64,000 bases of DNA, from assembly GCF_023716565.1 (NCBI RefSeq), contig NZ_CP071848.1, positions 2,666,001 through 2,730,000 on the forward strand, in the 5' to 3' direction. This DNA is from Vibrio sp. SCSIO 43136 (lineage in GTDB: Bacteria; Pseudomonadota; Gammaproteobacteria; Enterobacterales; Vibrionaceae). Of the stretch, positions 39,436 to 48,480 are shown one piece after another; within the stretch, counting starts at the first letter, position 1; each line of letters starts with the position of its first letter. The notes below the pieces were generated by a model, which saw only the letters and a program-made list of their open reading frames with translations, was not told the origin of the DNA and ran no database searches. Both the position numbers and the translations under genes were made by a program.

Positions 39436-40521
39436 ATGCTCTCGACCAATAAAGTGCGAACCCTACTTGCCACTGTTACGCTGCTCGCAACCACGCTTAT
39501 CACCACCTCGGCGATAGCGGATGACAAAGTTTATCGTCTCAAGCTGGCGGAAACTTGGGGGCCAAATACCCCGATTCTTGGTGATGCGACGAAAAACATG
39601 GCCAAACTTGCCGAACAAATGTCCAATGGACGACTCAAAATCCGTATTGATTCCGCCAACAAGCACAAAGCACCTCTAGGTATTTTTGACATGGTCAAGT
39701 CTGGTCAATACGACCTTGGCCACTCGAGCTCTTACTACTGGAAAGGCAAAGTCCCTAACACTTTGTACTTTTCATCAATGCCATTTGGTATGGTCACCAC
39801 AGAGCAGTACGCTTGGTTCTACCAAGGTGGTGGTATGGAGCTGATGCAAAAAGTGTATGCGCCGCACAACCTACTCTCATTTCCAGGGGGTAACTCTGAT
39901 ATTCAAATGGGGGGATGGTTTAAGAAAGAGATCAACTCTTTAGAAGATCTTAAAGGGCTAAAAATGCGTATTCCAGGCTTTGCTGGAGAAGTCTTTGCTC
40001 GTGTTGGTGCAGCCCCAACCAATATCGCCCCTGGCGAGTTATACACCTCACTTGAGCGAGGCACCATCGATGCTCTCGAGTGGGTAGGCCCTGCATTTGA
40101 CTTGCGCATGGGCTTTCAGAAAATTGCCCCTTACTACTACACAGCATGGCATGAACCTGGCTCTGAGACGCAATTTCTAGTCAATAAGAAAACTTGGGAG
40201 AAGCTGCCTGCTGACCTACAAGCCATCTTAGAAACTGCGTTCCGTGTGGCAGCATTTGATATGTACACTCAAGCACTGGATGCCAATGCCAATAGTTGGG
40301 CAACCATGACGACAGAGTACCCAAATATCAAAGTGCGTGATTTCCCACCACAAGTGTTGGCAGAAATGCGTAAAGCGACAGAAGAGTTGTTAACGGAATT
40401 AGCCGCAAAAGATCCACTGGCTAAAGAGATCATTGACTCGCAACGTGAGTATCAGCAAAAAGCTCGCGCTTGGACCAAGATATCAACCAAAGCGTATTTG
40501 GATACTAACGAGCTAAACTAA
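39436..40521 (+). CDS. TRAP transporter substrate-binding protein (DctP family), orphan
   Basis: This periplasmic solute receptor of about 361 residues has a signal peptide (about residues 1-29, ending TSAIA then DD). The DctP fold is recognisable: YRLKLAETWG at the mature start, LKGLKMRIPGFAGEVF, and the substrate-carboxylate arginine region GTIDALEWVGPAFD. Substrates of the family are usually organic acids. No dctQ or dctM membrane genes are adjacent, so it must use components elsewhere or be a stand-alone receptor. The WVGP and ALEW pattern resembles receptors for alpha-keto acids or related acids, but this is a guess. It ends in a clear terminator. Confidence 0.9.
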   Translation: MLSTNKVRTLLATVTLLATTLITTSAIADDKVYRLKLAETWGPNTPILGDATKNMAKLAEQMSNGRLKIRIDSANKHKAPLGIFDMVKSGQYDLGHSSSYYWKGKVPNTLYFSSMPFGMVTTEQYAWFYQGGGMELMQKVYAPHNLLSFPGGNSDIQMGGWFKKEINSLEDLKGLKMRIPGFAGEVFARVGAAPTNIAPGELYTSLERGTIDALEWVGPAFDLRMGFQKIAPYYYTAWHEPGSETQFLVNKKTWEKLPADLQAILETAFRVAAFDMYTQALDANANSWATMTTEYPNIKVRDFPPQVLAEMRKATEELLTELAAKDPLAKEIIDSQREYQQKARAWTKISTKAYLDTNELN

Positions 40522-40539
40522 GCCGCATTTATCCTATGA

Positions 40540-40567
40540 AACCCCAGCTTTATTGGCTGGGGTTTTT
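40540..40567 (+). terminator. Terminator of the TRAP receptor gene
   Basis: AACCCCAGC and GCTGGGGTT form a 9-bp stem around a 7-base loop, followed by Ts. Confidence 0.9.
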
Positions 40568-40650
40568 CGTTATGTAATAGAGCCAATCTGAATATCTGTT
40601 CAATCCTTGCTCAAGGTATAGTGGCGTCGAGATTGCCACTAAGGATAGAT

Positions 40651-40797
40651 ATGCAAAAGCTCCTGTTACCCCTAATCATTGCCCTACTCGCCGCATCTTT
40701 AAGCTTACAAGGCGTCATGGCTGCCATGCTACAGCTACTGGCTTTTGTAGCCTGCTGCTACTTGGTGTTAACCCGTAAACAGCAACCAACTGAGTGA
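40651..40797 (+). CDS. Small hydrophobic protein, 48 residues, not recognised
   Basis: A 48-codon ORF starts with ATG five bases after AAGGA. The product has one strong hydrophobic helix from residue 4 to about 40 ([20 protein letters not shown] at the start), ending in the charged tail TRKQQPTE, and would be a single-pass inner-membrane protein or a signal-anchored peptide. It overlaps the 3' end of the convergent YeiH-type gene by 30 bases. A terminator lies upstream, so it would need its own promoter. No family is recognised; the ribosome-binding site and composition are the support. Confidence 0.5.
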   Translation: MQKLLLPLIIALLAASLSLQGVMAAMLQLLAFVACCYLVLTRKQQPTE

Positions 40798-41691
40798 CGA
40801 AACAGAGATAACCACCCATAAAAACACGCCAAATAGCAGAGGTTTTGCGCCTGCTGACTTGAGCTTTTGCGCCGATATGCTGCTACCAATTAAAAACAAA
40901 CACACCACCAAAAGCTGCTTCGACAGATCAAAAATCCCTTGATAGATGACATCAAACTGGGGCAAGAAATCACTGACTAGAATAGCGCCACAATAAAAAA
41001 AGATGAAATAAGGGATGGTGAGTTTGTTGCTCTCATTCTTAAACAAAACCGCACTGACCAGTGCAACAGGAATGATCCATAGAGCACGAGCAAGTTTAAG
41101 TGTTGTGGCTGTTTTTAGCGCCTCTTCACCGTAAGCAGAAGCCGCCCCAACCACCGAAGAAGTATCATGAATTGCAATCGCCGCCCAAGTCCCGAAGGTA
41201 TGCTGATCGAGACCAAGTGCGTGACCAATCAATGGAAAGATAAATAGTGCGACCGAGTTAAGCAAAAACACGGTCGCCAACGCTAACCCTGTTTGATGAT
41301 CATTGGATTTAATCGCAGGGGCAACCGCCGCTATCGCACTACCGCCACAAATCGACGTGCCAGCAGAAATGAGATAGCCGGTATGTTTGTCCAATTTGAT
41401 CCATTTGGCCACCAATGATCCTAAAGCTAATGTAGCGACTATAGTGGTAACGATTAATCCGATACCATCTCCCGTCACCGCCAGCGCTTCTTGAAAATGG
41501 ATACCAAAACCTAAACCGACAATTGAGTAAGCCAACAATTTTTTTGTATAAGCCGCAATTGGCAGGTGATTAGGTACCAAGCCAAAACTCGCCATTATAA
41601 AACCAATCACTAACGCTACTGGCGACGTCACAACAGGTAGCAAGCAGCTTGCGGCAGCGATATAAAAAAGTGGTTTGGTCTTATCGTTCAT
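40768..41691 (-). CDS. yeiH: YeiH/UPF0324 family putative sulfate exporter
   Basis: This integral membrane protein of about 307 residues has about ten helices and belongs to the YeiH/UPF0324 family, often annotated as a putative sulfate exporter. Family landmarks are [34 protein letters not shown] and [16 protein letters not shown]. The start could be the ATG at 41689-41691 or a GTG nine bases upstream; I take the ATG. No LysR regulator lies beside it, unlike E. coli yeiE-yeiH. The substrate is not proven for the family. Confidence 0.85.
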   Translation of the reverse strand: MNDKTKPLFYIAAASCLLPVVTSPVALVIGFIMASFGLVPNHLPIAAYTKKLLAYSIVGLGFGIHFQEALAVTGDGIGLIVTTIVATLALGSLVAKWIKLDKHTGYLISAGTSICGGSAIAAVAPAIKSNDHQTGLALATVFLLNSVALFIFPLIGHALGLDQHTFGTWAAIAIHDTSSVVGAASAYGEEALKTATTLKLARALWIIPVALVSAVLFKNESNKLTIPYFIFFYCGAILVSDFLPQFDVIYQGIFDLSKQLLVVCLFLIGSSISAQKLKSAGAKPLLFGVFLWVVISVSSLSWLLFTG

Positions 41692-41929
41692 GCTCGGCAC
41701 ATCTCAATACAGCTTAGAAGAGCCCCTACTATACGCGCAGCTTAATGTTAAGTCTGTCTAATCTTTTTAAATCAAGTGTTCAGTTTTAATTAACCTAAAA
41801 AGATCATTGAGTAACCACCCTAACGTTAAAGTGTGTCCGCTCTTCGAGCATTTGGATCATAGTAAGCTTAAAGCTACTAGTAGGCTATTTACTATATTTG
41901 CAGCTCAACGGTAGGTAATTGAGGTGTAC

Positions 41930-43411
41930 TTAAACGATATTTCTAGCTTCAATAGCACGGCCGATCATGACTCGGTTCCTGCCATTTTCTTTACCTAAAT
42001 ACAGCTGCTGATCTGCGACTTCCACCGCTGCATCGAGCAACTGTTGGGATTGTTCGTGTGAATACTGCTTGGCCTGCGAGTAAATGGCGGTTGCTCCAAC
42101 CGTGACGGTCACCTTGTTATGCACTGGATTTTTAACATGAGCAATGTCCAGCAATTGAACTTGGTTTCTCAATGCTTCTATTTTATCGAGCAACTGAGAC
42201 TCAGATTGCCCTTGTAGGATAAAGACAAACTCTTCCCCCCCCATACGACAACCTAAGTCATTTTCCGTAAGCATCTCACCCAATGCATTAGCAACTGCGG
42301 CAAGAGTATTGTCCCCCTCAGTATGTCCATAGGTGTCATTGAATCGTTTAAAATTATCGATATCACACATCACGATATAGACAATATGACCCTTCGCTAA
42401 CGATGCCTGAACCAGCTCCGGCCCTTGGCGCTGGTATCTAAGGCGTGAACCTAGGCCAGTTAACGGATCGGTTTCGGTTTGGTTGCGTAAGATCCTCAGT
42501 TGGTTGTTGATCTTGGTGATAAGGCTTGCATAAGAGCGAGCCAGATCGCCAATTTCATCGGCTCTTGTTAGCTCTGGAAGTTGGGTCTGATCAATGGTAT
42601 CGATATCTTGCTTCATGGATGAAGCCAAGCTTTTAAGCGGGCTGACCAACCACAAGGTCACTAGATAGATCACTACAAATGACACCACGATGGCGATAAA
42701 GGCTTCAAGCACAACGTTGAACAGTATGTCGAGTTTGATGTCGCGAATTTCCACTGCGTCAAATATGGCGAGTAGACGACCACCGTTCTCATTGCGCAGC
42801 TCAATTTGCACAAACAATAACCCCGCACTCTCATCAAGATAAAAGCCTTGGGGCGGCATGTCGACAGCAAGCTCAGGAATAGAGAGTGATTGCAAATGGA
42901 TGCTTTCATTCACCGCATCTAAGTTCACTTTGGTTTTGTTGATCAGCTGATTGAGCTTCTTAGTATAAACACTGTTTTGTGCCGATGTTTTTGCGAGTAA
43001 GGTTTTAAGCTGGATGATTTTTTGGCTCAGTTGCTCAACTTCTTTTTCACTGACATCCAATCGCCAACCTTTACTTTCGTCAATGTCGTAGCGAACCGCA
43101 ATCGGCTGACTACTGTAATCACTCACCCCTTGAACATCGAGGAACTGCAGATTCGGGATCGCTTTTAAGTTATCCAGTGTTGATTGCATCAACAGATTAG
43201 CATGATTGCGCCCAGCAACGGACCCCGAAAAGAACGTGTTATGAGAACTGAGGTGACTGGCAGAAAGATCGGCCAAATACTCGAGTTTGGTTTCCCAGTC
43301 ACTTTGATAGCGCGTATAAGATAGACCGAAAATGATGCTCAACACCAAAACCAGATGCGAAATAAACAGCATCTGGTTAATGGTCAATCCAGCGAGTAGC
43401 TTTTTAGCCAA
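41930..43411 (-). CDS. Diguanylate cyclase with periplasmic sensor, GGEEF, no I-site
   Basis: This c-di-GMP-synthesising enzyme of about 493 residues has a membrane helix at about 13-32, a periplasmic sensor domain of about 200 residues containing a predicted coiled coil, a second helix (about 235-258), HAMP, and a GGDEF domain (about 320-485). The active-site motif is RMGGEEF, with DPLTGLGSR and CDIDNFKRFNDTYGH intact, so activity is expected. The inhibitory I-site position reads TEND instead of RxxD, so classic product inhibition should be missing. It starts five bases after the haem-protein gene, so both form an operon. The sensed signal is unknown; the haem partner suggests redox or a gas. 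Confidence 0.9.
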   Translation of the reverse strand: MAKKLLAGLTINQMLFISHLVLVLSIIFGLSYTRYQSDWETKLEYLADLSASHLSSHNTFFSGSVAGRNHANLLMQSTLDNLKAIPNLQFLDVQGVSDYSSQPIAVRYDIDESKGWRLDVSEKEVEQLSQKIIQLKTLLAKTSAQNSVYTKKLNQLINKTKVNLDAVNESIHLQSLSIPELAVDMPPQGFYLDESAGLLFVQIELRNENGGRLLAIFDAVEIRDIKLDILFNVVLEAFIAIVVSFVVIYLVTLWLVSPLKSLASSMKQDIDTIDQTQLPELTRADEIGDLARSYASLITKINNQLRILRNQTETDPLTGLGSRLRYQRQGPELVQASLAKGHIVYIVMCDIDNFKRFNDTYGHTEGDNTLAAVANALGEMLTENDLGCRMGGEEFVFILQGQSESQLLDKIEALRNQVQLLDIAHVKNPVHNKVTVTVGATAIYSQAKQYSHEQSQQLLDAAVEVADQQLYLGKENGRNRVMIGRAIEARNIV

Positions 43412-43416
43412 TAGTG

Positions 43417-43935
43417 CTACTCTAGGTTTTTGATGTAAGTATCGAGAACCGGCTCAGTGCATGTGCCGTTGATACAAATATCTTTATACGTAGTATGACA
43501 GCTCTCGCAAAAACTCGGCTGCAGGGATGGGTGCATCGATGTGATGTCTTTACCTTGTCGATCATAACTGCCGTATAACGCTAAGCCTCCTACATGCTCG
43601 GTCACCCAGATGATGCCTTGAACCTCTGAAACAGCCACTACTGTTGGCCCGTCCGTATAAGGACCGTGAGATTTGTATTGCTCGAGTTTTTCAGGGTTGA
43701 CTCGAATGGTCAGTGGAGAGCCTTTTCCTTCATTGATCCAAGCATAGGCACGCACCGACTCCTGGATAAATAATGAGGTGTCGGGTGGCAGTACAGTGTC
43801 GGCTGGTAAGTTCATCGACTCCTTAACCACAGGCCAGTTTTCCCAGCCTTCAGGGTAACTTGCGTCTGACCCAGCAAAAGCATTACCCGCCAGCAAACAG
43901 GCCACAAAAACAAACAAGGTACTGATTCGATTCAT
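43417..43935 (-). CDS. Periplasmic c-type haem protein, cytochrome P460-like
   Basis: This secreted protein of about 172 residues has a signal peptide (MNRISTLFVFVACLLAGNAF then AG) and a single haem c motif, CESCH, at about residue 148, followed by a second pair of cysteines (CINGTC). The body (YPEGWENWPV at the mature start and a GLALYGSYDRQGK strand) resembles cytochrome P460-type domains. I choose the ATG at 43933-43935, eight bases after GGAG, not the one at 43939-43941, which is too close. It is co-transcribed with the downstream diguanylate cyclase, which suggests it feeds a haem-based signal to the cyclase sensor domain. The P460 assignment is by pattern only. Confidence 0.72.
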   Translation of the reverse strand: MNRISTLFVFVACLLAGNAFAGSDASYPEGWENWPVVKESMNLPADTVLPPDTSLFIQESVRAYAWINEGKGSPLTIRVNPEKLEQYKSHGPYTDGPTVVAVSEVQGIIWVTEHVGGLALYGSYDRQGKDITSMHPSLQPSFCESCHTTYKDICINGTCTEPVLDTYIKNLE

Positions 43936-44104
43936 TGTCATTACTCCGTGACGATTTTCCTGCCTGTTTACGCCTGTTCAATCCTTGAAACAGCGAATGC
44001 AAACTCCAGCAGGTTAAGCTGCATTAGAACAACCTAAAAAGCTAATATAAGTAGCGGTGATAATAAATAAAGCACCAATAAATACACAGGTAAGGATTCA
44101 ATAA

Positions 44105-44167
44105 ATGAGCGAGCTATCAATATATTTTCGCCACCAACGAAGGCGAAAAGACGGATTTTTGAGTTAA
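44105..44167 (+). CDS. Very small basic ORF, 20 residues
   Basis: A 20-codon ORF starts with ATG seven bases after AAGGA. The product is rich in Arg/Lys (FRHQRRRKDG) and includes uncommon codons CGA and AGG. The ORF carries an internal hairpin (TTTTCGCC...GGCGAAAA). It lies 210 bases before nagB and could be a leader peptide or a small protein. Very short, so chance occurrence is likely. No terminator fitted to it was seen. Confidence 0.25.
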   Translation: MSELSIYFRHQRRRKDGFLS

Positions 44168-44268
44168 GTGGTGCTTGAGCAGTGGCTACACACTTTATCC
44201 GCTGTTAAAAAAAAGATTGTCTATACTCAGTATCAAACATTCTTGTGTTAGAGCCATAGCGCATTAAT

Positions 44269-44287
44269 AATGTGATCTGTGCACATT
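44269..44287 (+). promoter_or_regulatory. CRP-like inverted repeat upstream of nagB
   Basis: AATGTG and CACATT flank a 7-base spacer. The CRP consensus has the same arms with one more base between them, so this is a near-match with shortened spacing. Confidence 0.25.
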
Positions 44288-44318
44288 TTCAGCAAATTAT
44301 GTGGTATTGCTCACCAAG

Positions 44319-44338
44319 TTATTTTACAATGAAAATTA
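44319..44338 (+). promoter_or_regulatory. Possible NagC-type operator upstream of nagB
   Basis: TTATTTTAC and GAAAATTAA form an imperfect A/T-rich inverted repeat about 38 bases before the nagB start. NagC represses nag genes through similar A/T-armed palindromes, but the match was made by eye only. Confidence 0.35.
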
Positions 44339-44376
44339 AGATATAAGCCTGACTACTTTTTTGAAGGAACTTACTC

Positions 44377-45177
44377 ATGAGACTCATCCCGCTTAGCAAT
44401 GCAGTACAAGTTGGCAAATGGGCAGCACGCCACATCGTCGATCGTATCAATGCGTTTAACCCGACTGCAGATCGTCCATTTGTGCTGGGTCTACCCACTG
44501 GCGGTACGCCTCTTCAAACCTACAAAGAGCTAATCGCACTGCACAAAGCTGGCGAAGTAAGCTTCAAACACGTTGTAACATTCAACATGGATGAGTACGT
44601 AGGCATCGACCCAAATCACCCTGAGTCATACCGTTCATTCATGTACAACAACTTCTTCAATCACATCGACATCCAAGATGAGAACATCAACCTGCTTAAC
44701 GGCCAAGCGGAAGATGTTGATGTTGAGTGTGCTGCTTACGAAGAAAAAATCAAATCTTACGGCAAGATCAACTTATTCATGGGCGGCGTTGGAATCGATG
44801 GCCACATTGCATTTAATGAACCAGGCTCTTCACTGACCTCGCGCACCCGCATTAAAACCCTAACCGAAGATACTCGCATTGCGAACTCTCGTTTCTTCGA
44901 CGGCGACATGAACCAAGTACCTAAGTACGCTCTAACGATTGGTGTTGCAACTTTGCTTGATGCTGAAGAAGTGATGGTTCTGACCGTTGGTCACAACAAA
45001 GCACTTGCGCTGCAAATGGCAGTTGAAGGTTCAGTAAACCACATGTGGACAGTGACAGCGCTTCAAATGCACAACAAAGCAATCATCGTTGCCGATGAAG
45101 CTGCCCAGCAAGAGCTGAAAGTGAAAACTGTAAAATACTTCAACGAGCTTGAAGCAGAAAACATCAAAGATCTGTAA
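44377..45177 (+). CDS. nagB: Glucosamine-6-phosphate deaminase
   Basis: NagB converts glucosamine-6-phosphate to fructose-6-phosphate and ammonia, in chitin and GlcNAc catabolism. The 266-residue length equals the E. coli hexameric enzyme. Visible features are [13 protein letters not shown] (phosphate loop), FNMDEYVG, and the catalytic [21 protein letters not shown] lies ahead of the ATG. It stands alone, without nagA or nagE beside it, which is typical for Vibrio nagB. It ends at a strong terminator. Confidence 0.97.
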   Translation: MRLIPLSNAVQVGKWAARHIVDRINAFNPTADRPFVLGLPTGGTPLQTYKELIALHKAGEVSFKHVVTFNMDEYVGIDPNHPESYRSFMYNNFFNHIDIQDENINLLNGQAEDVDVECAAYEEKIKSYGKINLFMGGVGIDGHIAFNEPGSSLTSRTRIKTLTEDTRIANSRFFDGDMNQVPKYALTIGVATLLDAEEVMVLTVGHNKALALQMAVEGSVNHMWTVTALQMHNKAIIVADEAAQQELKVKTVKYFNELEAENIKDL

Positions 45178-45216
45178 TCGTTCGATTGTTGGTTTATTTA
45201 CTAACAAATCTACTTA

Positions 45217-45250
45217 AAAGTGTGGCTGAGAAATCAGCCACACTTTTTTT
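45217..45250 (+). terminator. nagB terminator
   Basis: AAAGTGTGGCTGA, GAAA, TCAGCCACACTTT form a 13-bp stem followed by Ts. Confidence 0.93.
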
Positions 45251-45448
45251 GCCCTTAACTCTGGCACCTTTGCGCCTCATTTTGCAAAAATTCCCTCTAT
45301 ATATAACAGTGTTACTTTGAACACCGCCACAGCATCTCCTTTGCTATCGAACCCGCCGCACCCATAAACAAGTCGAATAAAGCCATTTAGACCAAAACTT
45401 CCAAATGTATTTTTTTTACAGCAAAAAATTAATAAATAGGCCAAAACC

Positions 45449-45500
45449 TTGTCCTAAGACAATTAGTATTGGTGATATTCGTTAAATTCGGTGGTAGAAT
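45449..45500 (+). promoter_or_regulatory. Candidate pykF promoter with upstream inverted repeat
   Basis: GTGATA (45472-45477) and TAGAAT (45495-45500) are 17 bases apart. The inverted repeat TTGTC-CTAA-GACAA (45449-45462) ends nine bases upstream and may bind an activator. The start would leave a leader of about 270 bases before pykF. Confidence 0.4.
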
Positions 45501-45590
45501 TCGCCCCATAAAGAAAAAAAATTACAGAATTTTCCGTTATTTTTTTGCAATCTCTTGCATGTAGATTGTTAATAAGCATAAGAAAACAGC

Positions 45591-45655
45591 CCAGTACAGA
45601 GGCTATTGAGCCCGTTTGGGACTGAATTTCATACTGGAATTCGCTTGGATGAGCG
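45591..45655 (+). other. Structured leader of pykF
   Basis: Within the long leader, CCAGTA (45591-45596) can pair with TACTGG (45632-45637), enclosing a GGCT-ATTG-AGCC hairpin; a second hairpin CGCT-TGGATG-AGCG follows (45642-45655). No T-run follows either. The rest of the 603-base gap shows no ORF. Confidence 0.45.
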
Positions 45656-45780
45656 ATACGGAGTAACAGAAAGGTTAACGAACAAGGTGAGTTTCATTTT
45701 GTTGTTGTTTTCTTTCTTATGTATCCCCATCTAAGAACAACAAATTGAATTGAAACTATACAATCCGGAGAGTATCTTCC

Positions 45781-47193
45781 ATGAAAAAGACCAAAATCGT
45801 TTGTACGATTGGCCCTAAAACTGAATCTGTAGAGAAACTGACTGAACTAGTTAACGCAGGCATGAACGTAATGCGTCTTAACTTCTCTCACGGTGACTAC
45901 GCAGAGCACGGCACTCGTATCAATAACTTCCGTCAAGTAATGGAAGTTACGGGTAAGCAACTTGCGATTCTACTAGATACTAAAGGCCCAGAGATCCGTA
46001 CAATCAAACTAGAAAACGGCGACGACGTTGATCTAGTAGCTGGTCAAGAGTTCACTTTCACAACTGACACTTCAGTTGTAGGTAACAAAGATAAAGTTGC
46101 TGTAACTTACGCAGGTTTCGCAACTGACCTTTCTGCTGGTAACACTATCCTAGTAGACGACGGTCTAATCGAAATGGAAGTTGTTGAAACTTCTGAGACT
46201 GAAGTTAAATGTAAAGTTCTAAACAACGGTGCACTAGGCGAAAACAAAGGTGTTAACCTTCCTGGCGTATCAGTAAACCTACCTGCTCTATCTGAGAAAG
46301 ATAAAAACGACCTGAAATTTGGTTGTGAGCAAGGCGTTGATTTCGTAGCGGCTTCTTTCATCCGTAAAGCGTCTGACGTTAAAGAGATCCGTGAGATCCT
46401 AACGGCAAACGGTGGCGAAAACATCCACATCATCTCTAAGATCGAAAACCAAGAAGGTGTAGACAACTTCGACGAGATCCTTGAGCTTTCTGACGGCATC
46501 ATGGTTGCTCGTGGTGACCTAGGTGTTGAAATCCCAGCTGAAGAAGTAATCTTCGCTCAGAAGATGATGATCGAGAAGTGTAACCGTGCACGTAAGATGG
46601 TTATCACTGCAACTCAAATGCTTGATTCTATGATTCAAAACCCACGTCCAACTCGTGCAGAAGCGGGTGACGTTGCGAACGCAATCATGGATGGTACTGA
46701 TGCAGTAATGCTTTCAGGTGAAACTGCGAAAGGTAAGTACCCTGTAGAAGCGGTAACTATCATGGCTCAAATCGCTAACCGTACTGATTCAGCACTAAAA
46801 GCTGAACTAGGTTCTCGTCTAGATAGCCCACGCCTACGTATCACTGAAGCGGTATGTAAAGGTGCTGTAGACACTGCTGAGAAGCTAGCGGCTCCACTAA
46901 TCGTTGTTGCAACTGAAGGTGGTAAATCAGCTCGCTCTGTTCGTAAGTACTTCCCAACAGCAAACATCCTAGCGCTAACAACTAACGCTAAGACAGCTGC
47001 TCAGCTTGTTCTTACTAAAGGTGTTCGTCCAGTACTTGTTGATTCTATCGAAAGCACTGACGAGTTCTACCGTAATGGTAAAGATGTAGCACTATCTTCA
47101 GGTCTTGGTAACAAGGGTGATATCGTAGTAATGGTATCTGGTGCTCTAGTGGCTTCTGGCACAACTAACACAGCGTCAGTACACGTACTATAA
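45781..47193 (+). CDS. pykF: Pyruvate kinase I
   Basis: PykF catalyses the last step of glycolysis, phosphoenolpyruvate plus ADP to pyruvate plus ATP. The 470-residue protein is of the PykF class. Landmarks: [14 protein letters not shown] at the start, [11 protein letters not shown], the substrate/metal region [17 protein letters not shown], and [12 protein letters not shown]. The allosteric C-terminal domain is complete. The codon choice is very biased, fitting high expression. CCGGAGAGT precedes the ATG. A long leader with hairpins lies upstream. The next gene downstream is a GntR regulator. Confidence 0.98.
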   Translation: MKKTKIVCTIGPKTESVEKLTELVNAGMNVMRLNFSHGDYAEHGTRINNFRQVMEVTGKQLAILLDTKGPEIRTIKLENGDDVDLVAGQEFTFTTDTSVVGNKDKVAVTYAGFATDLSAGNTILVDDGLIEMEVVETSETEVKCKVLNNGALGENKGVNLPGVSVNLPALSEKDKNDLKFGCEQGVDFVAASFIRKASDVKEIREILTANGGENIHIISKIENQEGVDNFDEILELSDGIMVARGDLGVEIPAEEVIFAQKMMIEKCNRARKMVITATQMLDSMIQNPRPTRAEAGDVANAIMDGTDAVMLSGETAKGKYPVEAVTIMAQIANRTDSALKAELGSRLDSPRLRITEAVCKGAVDTAEKLAAPLIVVATEGGKSARSVRKYFPTANILALTTNAKTAAQLVLTKGVRPVLVDSIESTDEFYRNGKDVALSSGLGNKGDIVVMVSGALVASGTTNTASVHVL

Positions 47194-47230
47194 TTTCTTA
47201 GTCTTTACTAATATTTAGTATCTAATCATA

Positions 47231-47257
47231 AAAGAGAGCTTCGGCTCTCTTTTTTTA
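47231..47257 (+). terminator. pykF terminator
   Basis: AAAGAGAGC, TTCG, GCTCTCTTT form a 9-bp stem with the stable TTCG loop, followed by Ts. Confidence 0.93.
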
Positions 47258-47400
47258 TTAAACCTCTTGACGACATTATTTGATGACGTATTATTCTTGT
47301 TACTGAACTGCGTATGGTTAACATCACACAAACTGATGAATGACCCATAGACATAAGCAGCCAGAATGGAATCTGTGTAGAAGAATATAACGAGGATAAT

Positions 47401-48093
47401 GTGTCTAGCCCTACTCTTGCCGATAAAGTCTGCAAATTGATCCGTAAGGACATTCTTGAAGGTGAGCTTGCACCTAGCCAAAAACTAGTAGTCGCAGAGC
47501 TTAAAGATAAATACCAAGTTGGCGCTTCGCCAATTCGAGAAGCTCTCGTACAGCTTTCTTGGTGCAAGTACGTTCGCTTAGAACCTCAGAAAGGATGCTG
47601 GGTAGCTTCGATTTCAAACCATGAGTTGTGGGACTTATTTGATAGCCTAAAGGTCGTAAGCAGTCATTTGCTTACCAAGGCAATTGAACATGGTGATGAA
47701 GCTAGCGAATTGGAATTACTTTCCGCTTTCCACAAACTATCTCGCATTGAACTGGCTCAAGAAGACTATGCCAATGTTGAATGGGAAAACCGTTACCAAA
47801 ACTTCCACCACGCACTGTTTACTGGCGTCCAAGACACCACTATGTATGGTTTCTTCACAGACGTAAGCCAACAGCTGATGCGTTACCGCTTCTTAGCCCT
47901 AAATTCGAGCCAGTTTACCGTGGAAAATTTCATGGATGTGGAGCTGCATGAAAAGCTAATGAAGGCTGTACTTGCGAAGGATGTTACACTCGCTCAAGAG
48001 CTTCTAGGACACTACCTAGACATGAGCCGTACCAAGATCTCTCACGTACTGGAAGCGGCGCCAACGCTTTCTGAACCAGTAGCATTCGCTTAA
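47401..48093 (+). CDS. GntR-family transcriptional regulator (FCD/FadR type)
   Basis: This DNA-binding regulator of about 230 residues has an N-terminal GntR winged helix (about 1-70: LIRKDILEGELAPSQKL, then YQVGASPIREALVQL) and a helical C-terminal ligand domain of the FCD type (ENRYQNFHHALFTG, with HEKLMKAVLAKD). The start is GTG at 47401 with GAGG five bases upstream. FCD regulators usually sense small organic acids. The position directly after pykF suggests a link to central carbon metabolism but does not show it. A strong shared terminator follows. Confidence 0.9.
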   Translation: MSSPTLADKVCKLIRKDILEGELAPSQKLVVAELKDKYQVGASPIREALVQLSWCKYVRLEPQKGCWVASISNHELWDLFDSLKVVSSHLLTKAIEHGDEASELELLSAFHKLSRIELAQEDYANVEWENRYQNFHHALFTGVQDTTMYGFFTDVSQQLMRYRFLALNSSQFTVENFMDVELHEKLMKAVLAKDVTLAQELLGHYLDMSRTKISHVLEAAPTLSEPVAFA

Positions 48094-48124
48094 ACGTCCA
48101 GAACGTTCGACTTTCGTATAATAA

Positions 48125-48153
48125 AAAACCGAGGTTTCCGCCTCGGTTTTTTT
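48125..48153. terminator. Bidirectional terminator after the GntR gene
   Basis: AAAACCGAGG, TTTCCG, CCTCGGTTTT form a 10-bp stem with A and T runs on both sides. It would also end a transcript from the small minus-strand ORF whose stop is at 48152. Confidence 0.92.
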
Positions 48154-48286
48154 ACCATCCAAAGAACTCTTTATGGTGAGTATTTAGTAGCAACACCATA
48201 GGAAGAAAGTACAAAGCACTTAACTTGAATCCCAGTATTACCAACATCCCAACGGTCAAACGGACCAAAAAGTTATAACCCAACAC
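48152..48286 (-). CDS. Small hydrophobic protein, 44 residues, not recognised
   Basis: A 44-codon minus-strand ORF with GTG start (48284-48286), GAGG about nine bases ahead, and a TAA directly in front of the shared terminator. The product is strongly hydrophobic (FLVRLTVGMLVILGF, then LSALYFLPMVLLL) with a polar end HHKEFFGW, giving one long or two short membrane helices. Convergent to the GntR gene. The stop next to a terminator and uninterrupted membrane-like composition support it; its short length is against. The remaining 195 bases to 48480 show no feature. Confidence 0.5.
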   Translation of the reverse strand: MLGYNFLVRLTVGMLVILGFKLSALYFLPMVLLLNTHHKEFFGW

Positions 48287-48480
48287 GCTTACTTACCTCA
48301 TACACAAACTGCCAAACCATCAAGCAGGATGGCTAGTTTACACATTTATAAGTTTAGCTCAAATTTTAAACAGCGTTAGACTAAAGTCTAATACCACTTA
48401 GCGTGAAGGTCCGACGAATAATACCCAAAGTTACAGCAACTTAGAGCAGTGATATTCGGAAAAAATAATTTGTTACTATT

